A stretch of DNA of 64,000 bases from the NCBI RefSeq assembly GCF_018734325.1, contig NZ_CP073754.1, positions 1,488,001 to 1,552,000 of the forward strand. The letters run 5' to 3'. The position numbers and the translations under genes were made by a program. This DNA comes from Methylomonas paludis. GTDB lineage: Bacteria > Pseudomonadota > Gammaproteobacteria > Methylococcales > Methylomonadaceae. Below, piece by piece: positions 45,708-54,929 of the stretch. Position 1 is the stretch's first letter, and every line of letters starts with the position of its first letter. The notes beneath the pieces are model-generated. The model searched no databases. It was not told where the DNA came from and saw only the letters and a program-made list of their open reading frames with translations.

Positions 45708-47174
45708 ATGAAGATAGAAAGTAATGCCGCAGTTCGTAAAACCGGCTTGATGGTGGGTGCTGTCCTGCTGCTTGGTTATGGCCAAACCTCACAAGCTGTC
45801 AAACCGCCGCCGCCACTACCAACTGAAGATACTCTGCTGGTTTGGGCTGGCGATAAGCTGCATAAAGCACCGGATTTTCTCAGCGTGATAGATCTCAACG
45901 CCAGCTCCGCGACTTACGGCAAAGTATTACGTACTGTCCCTTTACCTTCTGCTGTATTACCCACCTCGGCCAATGCGCCTTGGGCTAATCTTACTGATAA
46001 AAACGGCAACCTTTATGGTGGTGCTATTGGTAACGAACCGCATCATGTGGGCTTATCTGCCGATAAAAAAACCTTTGTCGGCGGCGGTTTGTTAAGCGTG
46101 TTAAATGGTCAAAACCAAAGCTTTTTCTTTGATGTGACTAATCCGCGCCAGCCCAGCTTTATTTCTGCCGAAGGCGCACAAGTTGACGGCAGCTTGACTT
46201 ATGCTTCTATCGCCGACGAATACGAGCCAGTCAGTAATGGTCATTTCCTGGCAACTTTTATGGGCAGTTGGGATGGTAACGCCCCTGGCCGTTTGATTGA
46301 ATACGATACCCATCATCATGTGGTCGGGGTCTGGCCGGATAAACTCGATGCCAACATCCCGGCCGGCTTTAATCCGCATGGTATTTCATTTGATGAAAGC
46401 CGCAATTTGCTGGTCACCAGCGACTTTATCTGCCCCATACATACCATTCTGGGCCATAGTCATGACGGCGGCAACAGCGATTTATTCCGTGGTAGCGTGC
46501 GTTATTGGAACTTCGATACCCGGCAAATTAAACAGACCATTCCGGTCGGTGACGGCAAGGCCGGCACGATTGCGGTGGAATTGATCCCACGTGACAGTAA
46601 AGAACGGGCTTTTGCCAGCGGTGTGATAGACGGCAAACTGTATCTGATCGACCCAAATGCCGATAGCGGCAAAGGCAGTGCCACACCCGTATTTGATTTT
46701 AATACGCATCCCGGCTTTGTTGAAGCAGATGGCACACCACCCTGGCCGCATCTGATCCGGATTAATAAAATCGGTACCCGCTTATTTATCACCCTGAATT
46801 ATCAAGGCCAACATGGCCGGGTTGCCCAATTCAATATCGAAAACCCAACAGCCCCCAAATTGCTGGGTGTGGTGAATCTGGGTGTTGGTTCCGGACCGCA
46901 CTTTCTGGAATTGAGTAACGATGAGAAGCGTTTGGTGGTATCCGATTATTTTCTGGATGAAAACCTGGGGGTGGATGCTGCACCTATCGGTATCGTGGGC
47001 GTAGAAGGTGATCATAAGGTGCATGTTCTTAATGTCACCCCTAACAATCTGCAACTGGATAGCAAATTCAAGCTGGATTTCAGTAGTGATATTGTCAATA
47101 TTCCCGGTTATGGCGGTGCATATCCTGTTAATGGCCGACCACATGGCTTTGCCTTGATCAACAGCAAAAAATAG
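45708..47174 (+). CDS. SBP56-family protein, probable methanethiol oxidase
   Basis: 488 residues with an N-terminal signal peptide (TGLMVGAVLLLGYGQTSQA), so periplasmic. The body is a seven-bladed propeller-like protein of the selenium-binding protein 56 family: FLSVIDLNASSATYGKVLRT, NEPHHVGLS, GFNPHGISFDES, PWPHLIRINKIGTRLFITLN, GPHFLELSNDEKRLVVSDYF and the C-terminal GRPHGFAL. Bacterial members (MtoX) oxidise methanethiol to formaldehyde, sulfide and H2O2 using copper; histidines in EPHH, NPHG, PHFL and RPHG are the likely ligands. It suits a C1/sulfur-metabolising host. Several family members have other or unknown roles. Confidence 0.8.
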   Translation: MKIESNAAVRKTGLMVGAVLLLGYGQTSQAVKPPPPLPTEDTLLVWAGDKLHKAPDFLSVIDLNASSATYGKVLRTVPLPSAVLPTSANAPWANLTDKNGNLYGGAIGNEPHHVGLSADKKTFVGGGLLSVLNGQNQSFFFDVTNPRQPSFISAEGAQVDGSLTYASIADEYEPVSNGHFLATFMGSWDGNAPGRLIEYDTHHHVVGVWPDKLDANIPAGFNPHGISFDESRNLLVTSDFICPIHTILGHSHDGGNSDLFRGSVRYWNFDTRQIKQTIPVGDGKAGTIAVELIPRDSKERAFASGVIDGKLYLIDPNADSGKGSATPVFDFNTHPGFVEADGTPPWPHLIRINKIGTRLFITLNYQGQHGRVAQFNIENPTAPKLLGVVNLGVGSGPHFLELSNDEKRLVVSDYFLDENLGVDAAPIGIVGVEGDHKVHVLNVTPNNLQLDSKFKLDFSSDIVNIPGYGGAYPVNGRPHGFALINSKK

Positions 47175-47282
47175 GCGGTCTTTCGTTTGGCATTGTTACC
47201 GCTGGCACTGGGCCAAACTCAGTGTGGGCGGTAGCCGGTTCGGCAGGTGTAACCAGCAGTCATTTATTAATAGGAGCATGTT

Positions 47283-47840
47283 ATGAAATTATCCAAGCGC
47301 ATATTCAACACTGTATTAACCATAGGCCTACTCAGCCTCAGTAGCGGCGCTTCCGCCAGCTTTATTGGCGATATCATTGCCGGGTACGACTATAGTCAGG
47401 AAAACAGCTATTTTACAGTCCAGAATACCAGTGGCTTTGATTTGACCAATATTGTGTTTACCGCTAGCGATGGTGCCTCATTTTCCGGTACCTGGCATTT
47501 TGGTAATGTTTTGGCCGGTGGCTCATCCACTCAATATTTCGCTGATACCGGCAATGCCTTTCAAGTCGACTTTGATGATAGCTATAGTGGCGGTGGCGAT
47601 ATTAAATATCTGCTGACAGCTTCATGGGACGGGCATACCCTATACAGCAGTTTTAGCGCTAATGACAATTACACCGGTGGCTTTTTGGGCTTTCTGGGTA
47701 ACGACATCTACGGCGCGGAATACGATGTCAGTCTTTCTGGTGTAGCTGCGGTGTTGGCAGTGCCGGAAGCCGAGCAATACGCATTGCTGCTGCTGGGCTT
47801 GCCCATGATAGCGGTTGCGGCTAAGCGTAAATCTGCTTAG
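47283..47840 (+). CDS. PEP-CTERM exported protein
   Basis: 185 residues: signal peptide (TVLTIGLLSLSSGASA), a beta-rich body with SYFTVQNTSGFDLTNIVFTA, and the sorting tail VPEAEQYALLLLGLPMIAVA followed by AKRK. The PEP motif is VPEA, a mild variant. The body may be a carbohydrate or matrix component; no enzyme motif is seen. It is preceded by TAGGAG and followed by a strong terminator. Confidence 0.82.
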   Translation: MKLSKRIFNTVLTIGLLSLSSGASASFIGDIIAGYDYSQENSYFTVQNTSGFDLTNIVFTASDGASFSGTWHFGNVLAGGSSTQYFADTGNAFQVDFDDSYSGGGDIKYLLTASWDGHTLYSSFSANDNYTGGFLGFLGNDIYGAEYDVSLSGVAAVLAVPEAEQYALLLLGLPMIAVAAKRKSA

Positions 47841-47866
47841 AAAACCGCTTATATTTTCTGGTAGGT

Positions 47867-47895
47867 AAAAACCGCCCACCTGGGCGGTTTTTTTT
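47867..47895 (+). terminator. Intrinsic terminator
   Basis: Stem ACCGCCCA / TGGGCGGT with the 2-nt loop CC, preceded by A's and followed by eight T's. It ends the PEP-CTERM transcript. Confidence 0.93.
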
Positions 47896-48310
47896 GAGTT
47901 TTTGTATTAGACGCAGTAATGTCGAATCGTGCCTGTTAGCAGTCGATCAATTTTAGTTTGACGGGTACGGTGGGGCGCTGAACGCAGTGAATGCGCATCA
48001 ATTGCGAACCATGCGCCTGCAGATTAGGTACATCCAGGGCTATGTCTATTTGGAGCAGGCCGCCGATGTTGGCCGCTGTAAAGCTGATGCTGTCTGGCCT
48101 AAGGCTTGGCGTTATCAAAATAACATTAAAAGTAATTACATTGTCATTTGAAAACGCCAGATAAGCGTAGTATTATCTGTGCAAGTTTTTCGATGCCGGA
48201 TGGTGCGGGTGCCGATATTCCTATTAATTTTAGAATCTTAGCTTTATAGCTAAAATAGCCACTCTGCCCATGTTCTGTCATCAGGCCAAATTCGACTTAA
48301 GAGAAAATTT
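47896..48310. other. Intergenic region with a family B repeat at 47963-48018
   Basis: No gene. The repeat reads CGCTGAACGCAGTGAATGCG then CATCAATTGCGAACCATGCG. Downstream of it (48120-48300) is AT-rich sequence likely to hold the promoter of the next gene. Confidence 0.5.
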
Positions 48311-49546
48311 ATGAGCTTCAAAAATCGCATTAAATTACAGCCTAGCGTCCCAACCTTAATACTAACAGGCATGCTGATGCCGGCAGGTGCGGCTTTGGCG
48401 GACAGCACCGACGCCAGTTTGAACGGCTATTCGGGTATAGCCTCTATTTTTCAGGCCGGTTCATCGGCTGTAGACTCCACCTCGAGCGGGCTTGACGGCA
48501 GCACTACCGATACTTCCACCACCAGCACAGATACTACTGGTACTGGCGGGGATACCAGTGGCGGCACCGATACCAGCGGTAGCCTGACTGGCGGTTTGGT
48601 CATTGATCCAATTCCTGTCGATCCTATTTATCCTATCGATGGCGGCTATATACCCAATAATTACAGCTACCAATATACCATTGCCAGTAATAGCCTGGGC
48701 GATAGCATAGGTAGTTCCAACAGTTTCCAGGATGTTATTGCAGCAGATGGCAGTGATACCTACACCTTTAGCCAAAGCAGTTATTTCCAGGCCAGTGATG
48801 CCAGTGCAGCCCCTGTCATTCTGGCAGATCCCAATGACGACGGCAGCGGCGTAATTGCCACTTATGCCACCGGCATTAGCGATAATGATGTGGTGGTCGG
48901 TTGGGATGTGTTGGGTGATGGTAACCAAAGTATCTTTGAATACAATGTCGCCAGCAATACCTATGTCGATTTAGCGGCACCGCTCAGCGGCGACTTTATC
49001 GGTGCCAGCAGTTTCCAGGCTGACGGTGTCAGCAGTAATGGCGAATTCATCATCGGCCAATTTACCAATGCCGGCAATAACACCGAAGGCTTTGTTTATG
49101 ACACCGTTACCGGTACTTGGACCGTGATTAATGAGACAGCGGATGTTACCGGTTACGACCCGCTCACCAACCCTTATGAATTTACCTCAACCAGCAGTGT
49201 GGACAGCAACGGCAATGTCACCGGCTGGTATCAGGATGCCAACGGCAATTCCCATGAATATGTGTTTAATGCTTTAACCGGCGAATTTATTAATAATAAT
49301 TTGGATGACCCGTCAAACTCTTTGTCAAGTGGTGGCGTAATCAGCGTGGGTGGTTCGGGGCCTGTGGTCTATTATCCGATTTACCAGACCTTGGTTGACG
49401 GTGTTAGCACACCATTAACCACAGCCGGAATCAGCCTGGCCCCAGCCGCTGCCGTGCCGCTGCCGGGTGCCTTTTGGCTGATGGCTTCGGCTGTTGCCGG
49501 CATTGGTTGGAGCGGTCGCCGCAAAGCAGCCAGGCACCAAGCTTAA
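48311..49546 (+). CDS. PEP-CTERM exported protein, Thr/Ser/Asp-rich
   Basis: 411 residues. Signal peptide (PTLILTGMLMPAGAALA), then a low-complexity Thr/Ser/Gly/Asp-rich stretch at about 50-95 and a proline-isoleucine linker. A domain follows with HAF-like repeats (GVSSNGEFIIGQFTNAGNNT, SVDSNGNVTGWYQDANGNSH) like those of the protein at 7598-8583. The tail VPLPGAFWLMASAVAGIGWS plus GRRK is the exosortase signal. It is probably a surface or matrix protein. Confidence 0.82.
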   Translation: MSFKNRIKLQPSVPTLILTGMLMPAGAALADSTDASLNGYSGIASIFQAGSSAVDSTSSGLDGSTTDTSTTSTDTTGTGGDTSGGTDTSGSLTGGLVIDPIPVDPIYPIDGGYIPNNYSYQYTIASNSLGDSIGSSNSFQDVIAADGSDTYTFSQSSYFQASDASAAPVILADPNDDGSGVIATYATGISDNDVVVGWDVLGDGNQSIFEYNVASNTYVDLAAPLSGDFIGASSFQADGVSSNGEFIIGQFTNAGNNTEGFVYDTVTGTWTVINETADVTGYDPLTNPYEFTSTSSVDSNGNVTGWYQDANGNSHEYVFNALTGEFINNNLDDPSNSLSSGGVISVGGSGPVVYYPIYQTLVDGVSTPLTTAGISLAPAAAVPLPGAFWLMASAVAGIGWSGRRKAARHQA

Positions 49547-49574
49547 CTATTATTCACTCTATAGAAAAGCTGGC

Positions 49575-49610
49575 GCGCCCCTCGATGCCACTTGTTGCAT
49601 CGAGGGGCGC
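49575..49610. repeat. Palindromic repeat, family A (copy 4), perfect 14-bp stem
   Basis: GCGCCCCTCGATGC / GCATCGAGGGGCGC around an 8-nt loop. It lies 28 bp past the stop of the PEP-CTERM gene and may serve as its transcript end, though no T-run follows. Confidence 0.75.
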
Positions 49611-49775
49611 GTTGCGTAGCCTTTTCAAAGCCGGGAATAGTCAGGCATGATTATCATGGCTTAGGGTGGATTGCCAGTCCTGTCACCAAGCTTTTTCCAA
49701 GCCCATCTGTCCAAACCCATCGGGCGCATATTCTGTACCCAAGCGCTAATCGGACTGAATACACAATAAATTGAT

Positions 49776-49803
49776 TTGCAAAAACATTAGCTTCTTTTAT
49801 AAT
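49776..49803 (+). promoter_or_regulatory. Sigma-70 promoter of the rpsF operon
   Basis: TTGCAA (-35) and TATAAT (-10) with a 16-bp spacer, about 80 bp before the rpsF start. The leader contains a hairpin TTTGGAG / CTCCAAA at 49813-49833, a candidate for regulation by the S6:S18 complex, which is known to bind its own leader in some bacteria. Confidence 0.7.
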
Positions 49804-49887
49804 GGAGAGCTGTTTGGAGTTTTCTGCTCCAAATCCTTGCTTCACTGCCTAAGGGTGGGAAGCTTATTTAAACCGTAAGGAGAAATC

Positions 49888-50319
49888 ATGCGACATTATG
49901 AAATCGTCTTCCTGGTACACCCTGATCAAAGCGCTCAGGTTCCTGCCATGATAGAACGTTACAAAGCCACTGTTGAAGATGCGGGCGGCGTTATCCACCG
50001 TCTGGAAGATTGGGGCCGTAGACATCTGGCTTATCCGATCAAAAAAATCCATAAAGCCCATTATGTGTTGATTAATATCGAAGTCGATAAAAACACGCTG
50101 GAAGAGCTGGAAAGCGGTTTCCGTTTTAACGATGCGATTCTGCGCAGCCTGACTCTGGTACAAAAAGCGGCGGTTACTACGCCTTCTGCTATCGCTTTAA
50201 GCGGCAATGACGGCCAAAAAGCCTCCAGCCGTGTTAAAGAAGAAGTTGAAGAAGAAGCCGAAGCAGAAGTAGTTGACGATGCAGAAGTCGAAATAACTGC
50301 TGAAGTAGCCCCAGAATAA
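49888..50319 (+). CDS. rpsF: Ribosomal protein S6
   Basis: 143 residues. The S6 fold is in the first 100 residues ([40 protein letters not shown]). An unusually acidic tail ([20 protein letters not shown]) follows, longer than needed for the fold but common for S6. It binds S18 and 16S rRNA in the small subunit. AAGGAG precedes the ATG. Confidence 0.97.
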   Translation: MRHYEIVFLVHPDQSAQVPAMIERYKATVEDAGGVIHRLEDWGRRHLAYPIKKIHKAHYVLINIEVDKNTLEELESGFRFNDAILRSLTLVQKAAVTTPSAIALSGNDGQKASSRVKEEVEEEAEAEVVDDAEVEITAEVAPE

Positions 50320-50343
50320 TCAACATTGAAACGAGAAAACTTT

Positions 50344-50574
50344 ATGGCACGTAATAATATCAGACGTAAGAAAGGTTGCCGCTTTAGCGGTGAAGACGCC
50401 ATCGTGATCGATTATAAAGATCTGGATTTATTGAGCGAATACATTACCGAGACCGGCAAAATTATCCCTAGCCGGATTACCGGTACCAGTGCAAAGTACC
50501 AAAGACAGTTGACTTCAGCCATAAAACAAGCCCGTTTTATTGCTTTGCTGCCTTTCTGCGACGCACATAAATAA
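50344..50574 (+). CDS. rpsR: Ribosomal protein S18
   Basis: 76 residues; [20 protein letters not shown] and [20 protein letters not shown] then [13 protein letters not shown] are characteristic. The ATG at 50344 gives the usual MARN start; an in-frame ATG at 50326 is rejected. It lies 24 bp after rpsF. Confidence 0.97.
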   Translation: MARNNIRRKKGCRFSGEDAIVIDYKDLDLLSEYITETGKIIPSRITGTSAKYQRQLTSAIKQARFIALLPFCDAHK

Positions 50575-50599
50575 ATAACAGCTGATCGGAGCAAAAGGC

Positions 50600-51508
50600 G
50601 TGCAGTTTCTGGCAACCTTTATCATGAAAGGACGGATGCAGGCCATGATGGTCGCATCCACGCTGGCATTACTGTCTTTGCTTTTTCCGCCGGTCAGTAT
50701 CGTAAGTTCGGCCACAGTGGCGTTGGTGACACTGCGGCTGGGTGCAAAAGCCGGATTCTATGTGCTGTTATGCAGCGGAGCGGCGGCAGCGGTACTAAGT
50801 ACCCTGATCCTGGGCGGATATCAATTTGCCCTGGTTTACGGCTTGGTATTGTGGCTGCCGGTGTGGCTGATAGCCATCATATTGCGGGTGGGCAGGAAAC
50901 TGGTAGTTACCCTGGAACTTGCTGTACTGTTGGGTATGGCCGCCGTTCTGGGGTTTTACAGTTTACAGGACGATCCAGTGCAGTTCTGGGGCGGTCTATT
51001 GATGGCGATGATGCGGCCTATGCTGGACAGTCAGCCGGATGTATCGCCAGAGATGGTGCAGCATTCTGCGGATATGTTTGCCCATGTCATGACAGGTGCG
51101 GTAGCGGCCGGCAGTGTGTTTGGACTGTTGTTTGGCGTATTTTTAGCCAGATGGTGGCAGGCCAATCTCTACAATCCCGGTGGTTTTCGCATTGAGTATT
51201 TGGCATTGCGCGGGCATCGTTCCTTGGCGGTATTCGCCTTGCTGCTATTGGCAGTGGCAAATCTGGGCTCTGGGCAAATTGCGGATATAGCCTGGAATCT
51301 GCTGATCGTGCTGTTGGTGTTATACACCTTTATCGGTTGTGCGGTATTACATAGCCTGTTTGCCAATGGCCGTAACAGCCGGTTGTGGCTGAGTGTTTTT
51401 TATATCACTCTAGTGGCTATCCCGCATGTCATGCTGCTGGTGGCCGTGTGCGGACTGGTCGATACCTGGCTGGACTTACGAAATAAATTCAAACCAAGTG
51501 GGGCGTAA
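50600..51508 (+). CDS. DUF2232-like membrane protein
   Basis: 302 residues with about eight hydrophobic segments covering most of the chain, including a pair VALVTLRLGAKAGFYVLLCS and SVFGLLFGVFLARWW. Membrane proteins of the DUF2232/YybS-like group occupy this position between rpsR and rplI in many gammaproteobacteria. Function unknown. The start is GTG at 50600, 26 bp after rpsR. Confidence 0.75.
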   Translation: MQFLATFIMKGRMQAMMVASTLALLSLLFPPVSIVSSATVALVTLRLGAKAGFYVLLCSGAAAAVLSTLILGGYQFALVYGLVLWLPVWLIAIILRVGRKLVVTLELAVLLGMAAVLGFYSLQDDPVQFWGGLLMAMMRPMLDSQPDVSPEMVQHSADMFAHVMTGAVAAGSVFGLLFGVFLARWWQANLYNPGGFRIEYLALRGHRSLAVFALLLLAVANLGSGQIADIAWNLLIVLLVLYTFIGCAVLHSLFANGRNSRLWLSVFYITLVAIPHVMLLVAVCGLVDTWLDLRNKFKPSGA

Positions 51509-51553
51509 GCTCCCGATTTTTCGGCAAAATGTCGATATAAGAGGTATGTAAAG

Positions 51554-52000
51554 ATGGAAGTTATTCTTCTTGAGAAAACGGCAAACCTGGGTAACCTGGG
51601 TGACAAGGTAACCATTAAGGCCGGTTACGGTAGAAATTTTTTGATTCCACAAGGCAAAGCTGTCCCAGCTACCCCGAAAAAAATCAGAGAATTTGAAGAG
51701 CGCCGCGCCGAACTGGAAAAGCAAGCTGCCGAAAATCTGGCTGCTGCCGGGGCCCGTGGCGAAGCACTGTCTAAGCTGACTATCGTTATCAACCACAAAA
51801 CCGGTGACGAAGGTCGCCTGTTTGGTTCAGTCGGTACCCAAAACATCGCTGATGCCATCACTGCTGCCGGCATCGCCGTTGCCAAGCACGAAGTGCGTCT
51901 GCCTAAAGGCGTGATTCGTCACGTGGGTACTTATGACATCGATATCAATCTGCATACCGATGTAGTAGTCACTCTGCCGATTAAAGTCGCCGCCGAGTAA
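51554..52000 (+). CDS. rplI: Ribosomal protein L9
   Basis: 148 residues: N-terminal rRNA-binding domain ([36 protein letters not shown]), a long connecting helix, and the C-terminal domain ([34 protein letters not shown]). Last gene of the ribosomal protein operon, followed by a strong hairpin. Confidence 0.97.
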   Translation: MEVILLEKTANLGNLGDKVTIKAGYGRNFLIPQGKAVPATPKKIREFEERRAELEKQAAENLAAAGARGEALSKLTIVINHKTGDEGRLFGSVGTQNIADAITAAGIAVAKHEVRLPKGVIRHVGTYDIDINLHTDVVVTLPIKVAAE

Positions 52001-52027
52001 CGCTGCCATTATCGTAAGCTGCGCTGC

Positions 52028-52060
52028 AAGCTTCCGCCACCTATCAGGTGGCGGAAGCTT
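52028..52060 (+). terminator. Hairpin ending the rpsF-rplI operon
   Basis: Perfect 15-bp stem AAGCTTCCGCCACCT / AGGTGGCGGAAGCTT with a 3-nt loop (ATC). The T-run is short (TTAATG), but stem strength and position support termination. Confidence 0.8.
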
Positions 52061-53186
52061 AATGCCCGTGCTTACCATGATATTTTACCGGCTATCTATG
52101 CACAACGGTGTAACTACCGGAATCTGCAGCACAGCGGTATTGCCAGCTTATCTACACAGAAGTGCCTTTCTGCAATGTTTGCAGTGGGGTGTTTTTTGTC
52201 GTTGCCCCAACGCATGCCTACCTCATTGGGTGTCAATAGGCGCAGCCCTATTGCGGCGGATGTAAGCCATCCACTGACAATATTTTTCAAAAAAACCAAT
52301 CACTTAACCTAAGGGCTGAGCTTTTTTCCGCTTCTGCACGGTTCCTGGAAAAGCTTTGTTTAATCAGCCGTCAACCCGGTAGGATGTGGTGAGGAACGAA
52401 CCGCATCATATAGTCATATTAGTTACCACCAATCATCAATTCCGGTTAAGCCTAGGCCAAATATCGAGATAAAATCCATCTTTAACAAAGCCAAAGCGGG
52501 AATATTGCTAGTAAGCCGTATTTTTGTTAATCAATGTTTAATGGGATGCCAATGAATATGATCGTGGTGGACATATATTCAAGGTACTGCTGATACTTCA
52601 GGTTCTGCCATATTGATGCTGACTATAAAAACAGATTGAGCTAGGTATATAAATTCTTCGGTAATTGTTAAGTCAGTGAGTCGCTATTTTTGCGAAAGCT
52701 TGTTTAGGGGCATCCCAGCCCCAACAAGCGGCAAAAATTACGCGACCGCTAATGCCTCCGGCGGCCCCGATTCGTCCTCCTCACCTCGTTCCGACCCAAC
52801 AAGGGGATCGGAACTTCGGCTCCAAGTGACTTGACGGCGTTTCGCGATGCCTTGCAGGTTTTCTCCGCTTCGCTTCGAAAACCCGCCCGGCGCTACGCCT
52901 ATCGGGGACTAAAAATCTTCGCTCCACTTACGTTCCGCTTCCAAGATTTTCAGCGGTTGTTGCTTATTTCAGGCATGATGCGGTTCGTTCCTCACCACAT
53001 CCTACTGGCTGTCACTGCCAATATCTTATTTTTGCCTGGCCGGTTTTGCCATTTTTGGCAAAACTGCTTGGACTATCCCTGACAGCAATCTGGCAGCAGC
53101 CAAGCGGATTACTTTAAATCAAAAAATAGCAATATTTTTCATATAGTTAAAAGTGATCCCGCTTACTCATTTCATTAAAAAATTTC
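52061..53186. other. Repeat-rich noncoding gap with 31-bp inverted repeats
   Basis: No gene is credible here. A 31-bp sequence (GTAGGATGTGGTGAGGAACG, then AACCGCATCAT) at 52379-52409 is repeated as an exact complement at 52975-53005. The DNA between them (52720-52960) is GC-rich with many short inverted pieces (GGGGCATCCCAGCCCC; TTCGCTTCGAAAACC; GATCGGAACTTCGGCTCC) and looks structured rather than coding. A short ORF at 52831-53082 has no ribosome-binding site or family pattern. Confidence 0.6.
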
Positions 53187-53202
53187 TGGCATGCTAAATG
53201 CT
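53187..53202 (+). promoter_or_regulatory. Sigma-54 promoter candidate upstream of the glycosyltransferase
   Basis: TGGCATG-CTAA-ATGCT fits the -24/-12 consensus TGGCACG-N4-TTGCW, with exact GG and GC spacing and two deviations. It lies 89 bp before the ATG at 53291. In exosortase systems, PrsK/PrsR with sigma-54 are often linked to surface-polymer genes. Confidence 0.55.
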
Positions 53203-53290
53203 TTACATAAGTTATAACGACCCGATAACAAAACACACGCTGTTTTCCGGGCCTTAACCGAATACAAAACTTACTGATCTGGAATTATTT

Positions 53291-54478
53291 ATGAAACGCA
53301 ACTTATCTGTCATGATGCTGGGACTGCGCGGTTTGCCTAATGTACAAGGTGGCATCGAAGCCCATGTGCAAAATCTGGCGACTTATCTGCAGGATCGCGA
53401 TTGTCAGGTGGATGTGATCGTTCGTGCCCCTTACCAACCGGTTGAATATCGCAAACAATGGAACGGTATCCGTATCCACAGCTTGTGGTCACCGGTTTCC
53501 AAATCACTGGAAGCCATTACTCACACTGCAGTGGGTGTGTTATACGCCGCCGTTAAACGCCCAGACATTCTGCACATTCATGCCGTTGGCCCTTCTTTGA
53601 TGGTGCCTATGGCGCGTATGCTGGGCCTGAAAGTGGTCGTAACTCACCACGGTCAGGATTATGATCGCCAAAAATGGGGCAGAATGGCTAAATTCATGCT
53701 GAAAACCGGCGAGTATTGCGGTATGAAAATGGCTAATGGCCGCATCGTGATTTCTGAAGTCTTACAAAATCTGGTACAAGACAAATATGCCAAAAACTCA
53801 ACGCTGATTCCTAATGGCGTCGTCATGCCGGCTTTGACCGACAGCGCTGCCACGCTGGAAAAATTTGGTTTGACTGCCGGCAAATATATTTTGACTGTCA
53901 GCCGTCTGGTGCCGGAAAAACGTCATCTGGACTTGATCGAAGCCTTTAAACAAGGCCGCCTGCCAGGCTGGAAACTGGCTATCGTCGGTGGTTCTGATCA
54001 TCCCGATGCGTATACCGATGCGGTACATGCGGCAGCCGCCGGCCACGAAGATGTGGTCATGACCGGTTTTCAAAGTGGAGTCGCTTTAAAAGAACTGTTT
54101 ACCCATGCCGGCATGTTCGTACTGCCTTCTTCTCATGAAGGTCTGCCGATTGCAATGCTGGAAGCCCTGTCTTTTGGTTTGCCGGTCATTGCCAGCGACA
54201 TTCCTGCCAACCTGGAAGTAGGCATAGCCGATGACCATTATTTTGCACTGGGCAATATTGCCGCTTTGACCGAACGCCTGGAAGCCTTTGCCGGCAAAGC
54301 ACAAGATAGCGCAGCAAAAACCGAATTACGTGCCTGGGTTGATCAAAAATACAACTGGAATGATATTGCGGCAAAAACTCTGGACGTTTATGAAGCCGTA
54401 GCCGGTAAAAAAGCCGGCCGCACCCTGGCAATGCCTGGTCGTCAAATCGAAAGCCAATATCAAGGTTTGATGGCGTAA
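53291..54478 (+). CDS. Family 4 glycosyltransferase
   Basis: 395 residues, GT-B fold. The N-terminus has LGLRGLPNVQGGIEAHVQNL, the donor-independent loop of GT4 enzymes. The C-terminal half has SRLVPEKRHLDLIEAFKQGR and SSHEGLPIAMLEALSFGLPV, with the family's EX7E pattern (E-GLPIAML-E). It is likely to transfer a sugar during exopolysaccharide or surface glycan synthesis. It is monocistronic: a sigma-54-type promoter before it and an intrinsic terminator after it. Confidence 0.88.
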   Translation: MKRNLSVMMLGLRGLPNVQGGIEAHVQNLATYLQDRDCQVDVIVRAPYQPVEYRKQWNGIRIHSLWSPVSKSLEAITHTAVGVLYAAVKRPDILHIHAVGPSLMVPMARMLGLKVVVTHHGQDYDRQKWGRMAKFMLKTGEYCGMKMANGRIVISEVLQNLVQDKYAKNSTLIPNGVVMPALTDSAATLEKFGLTAGKYILTVSRLVPEKRHLDLIEAFKQGRLPGWKLAIVGGSDHPDAYTDAVHAAAAGHEDVVMTGFQSGVALKELFTHAGMFVLPSSHEGLPIAMLEALSFGLPVIASDIPANLEVGIADDHYFALGNIAALTERLEAFAGKAQDSAAKTELRAWVDQKYNWNDIAAKTLDVYEAVAGKKAGRTLAMPGRQIESQYQGLMA

Positions 54479-54527
54479 GAAAAATGGGCAGACTTTGCCC
54501 ATAGATTAAAAACACTCTGACTATGCT

Positions 54528-54564
54528 ACGCCGGCCCGACTTTGTTGGGCCGGCGTTTTTTTTG
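54528..54564 (+). terminator. Intrinsic terminator
   Basis: Stem ACGCCGGCCC / GGGCCGGCGT with a 9-nt loop and a run of eight T's. It ends the glycosyltransferase transcript. Confidence 0.93.
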
Positions 54565-54605
54565 ACATTAATATCACGTTGCATATCCGAACCGTAACGG
54601 TCTAA

Positions 54606-54929
54606 TTAACTTGACGGCATGCTAGTATCCGCAACTAATTCCACAAACTGAGCTTGGATATTGATTTTAAAGTTTTCCGGAATGTCATCCCAGATCAGTA
54701 AATCAACTCTAAACGGTAGATTGCTTTCTTCCAGTGCTTCTTGCAGGGCAAAGACTTGCGGCTTTTGTGACGGCTTGGCAAAAACAGCCAGATCGAGATC
54801 GGATGTGGTTTGGGCGCAGCCTTTGATGCGTGAGCCAAACGCCCAAACCCTGACCGCAGGTAAAAACTGTTGCAACAGTTTTAACAATAGGCTGTACTGC
54901 TTAGGGGTAATGGTCAGTTCAGGGGGCAT
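54606..54929 (-). CDS. MNT-type nucleotidyltransferase (antitoxin-like)
   Basis: 107 residues. The nucleotidyltransferase motif is VWAFGSRIKGCAQTTSDLDL, i.e. GSRxxG...SDxDL with both acidic residues, and a third Asp in FRVDLLIWDD. In HEPN-MNT modules this protein AMPylates and silences the HEPN toxin. It overlaps the HEPN-like gene by 16 bp and is downstream of it. Confidence 0.85.
   Translation of the reverse strand: MPPELTITPKQYSLLLKLLQQFLPAVRVWAFGSRIKGCAQTTSDLDLAVFAKPSQKPQVFALQEALEESNLPFRVDLLIWDDIPENFKINIQAQFVELVADTSMPSS

Noticed and set aside
52379..53005. The 31-bp exact inverted repeats as terminal repeats of a transposon
   Set aside because: No coding sequence lies inside, no target duplication is visible outside the arms, and the arms belong to a repeat family found singly elsewhere in the window. 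Kept as a repeat observation only.
52831..53082. 83-codon ORF in the gap before the glycosyltransferase
   Set aside because: It runs through hairpin-rich DNA and one 31-bp repeat arm, has no ribosome-binding site and no recognisable protein pattern.
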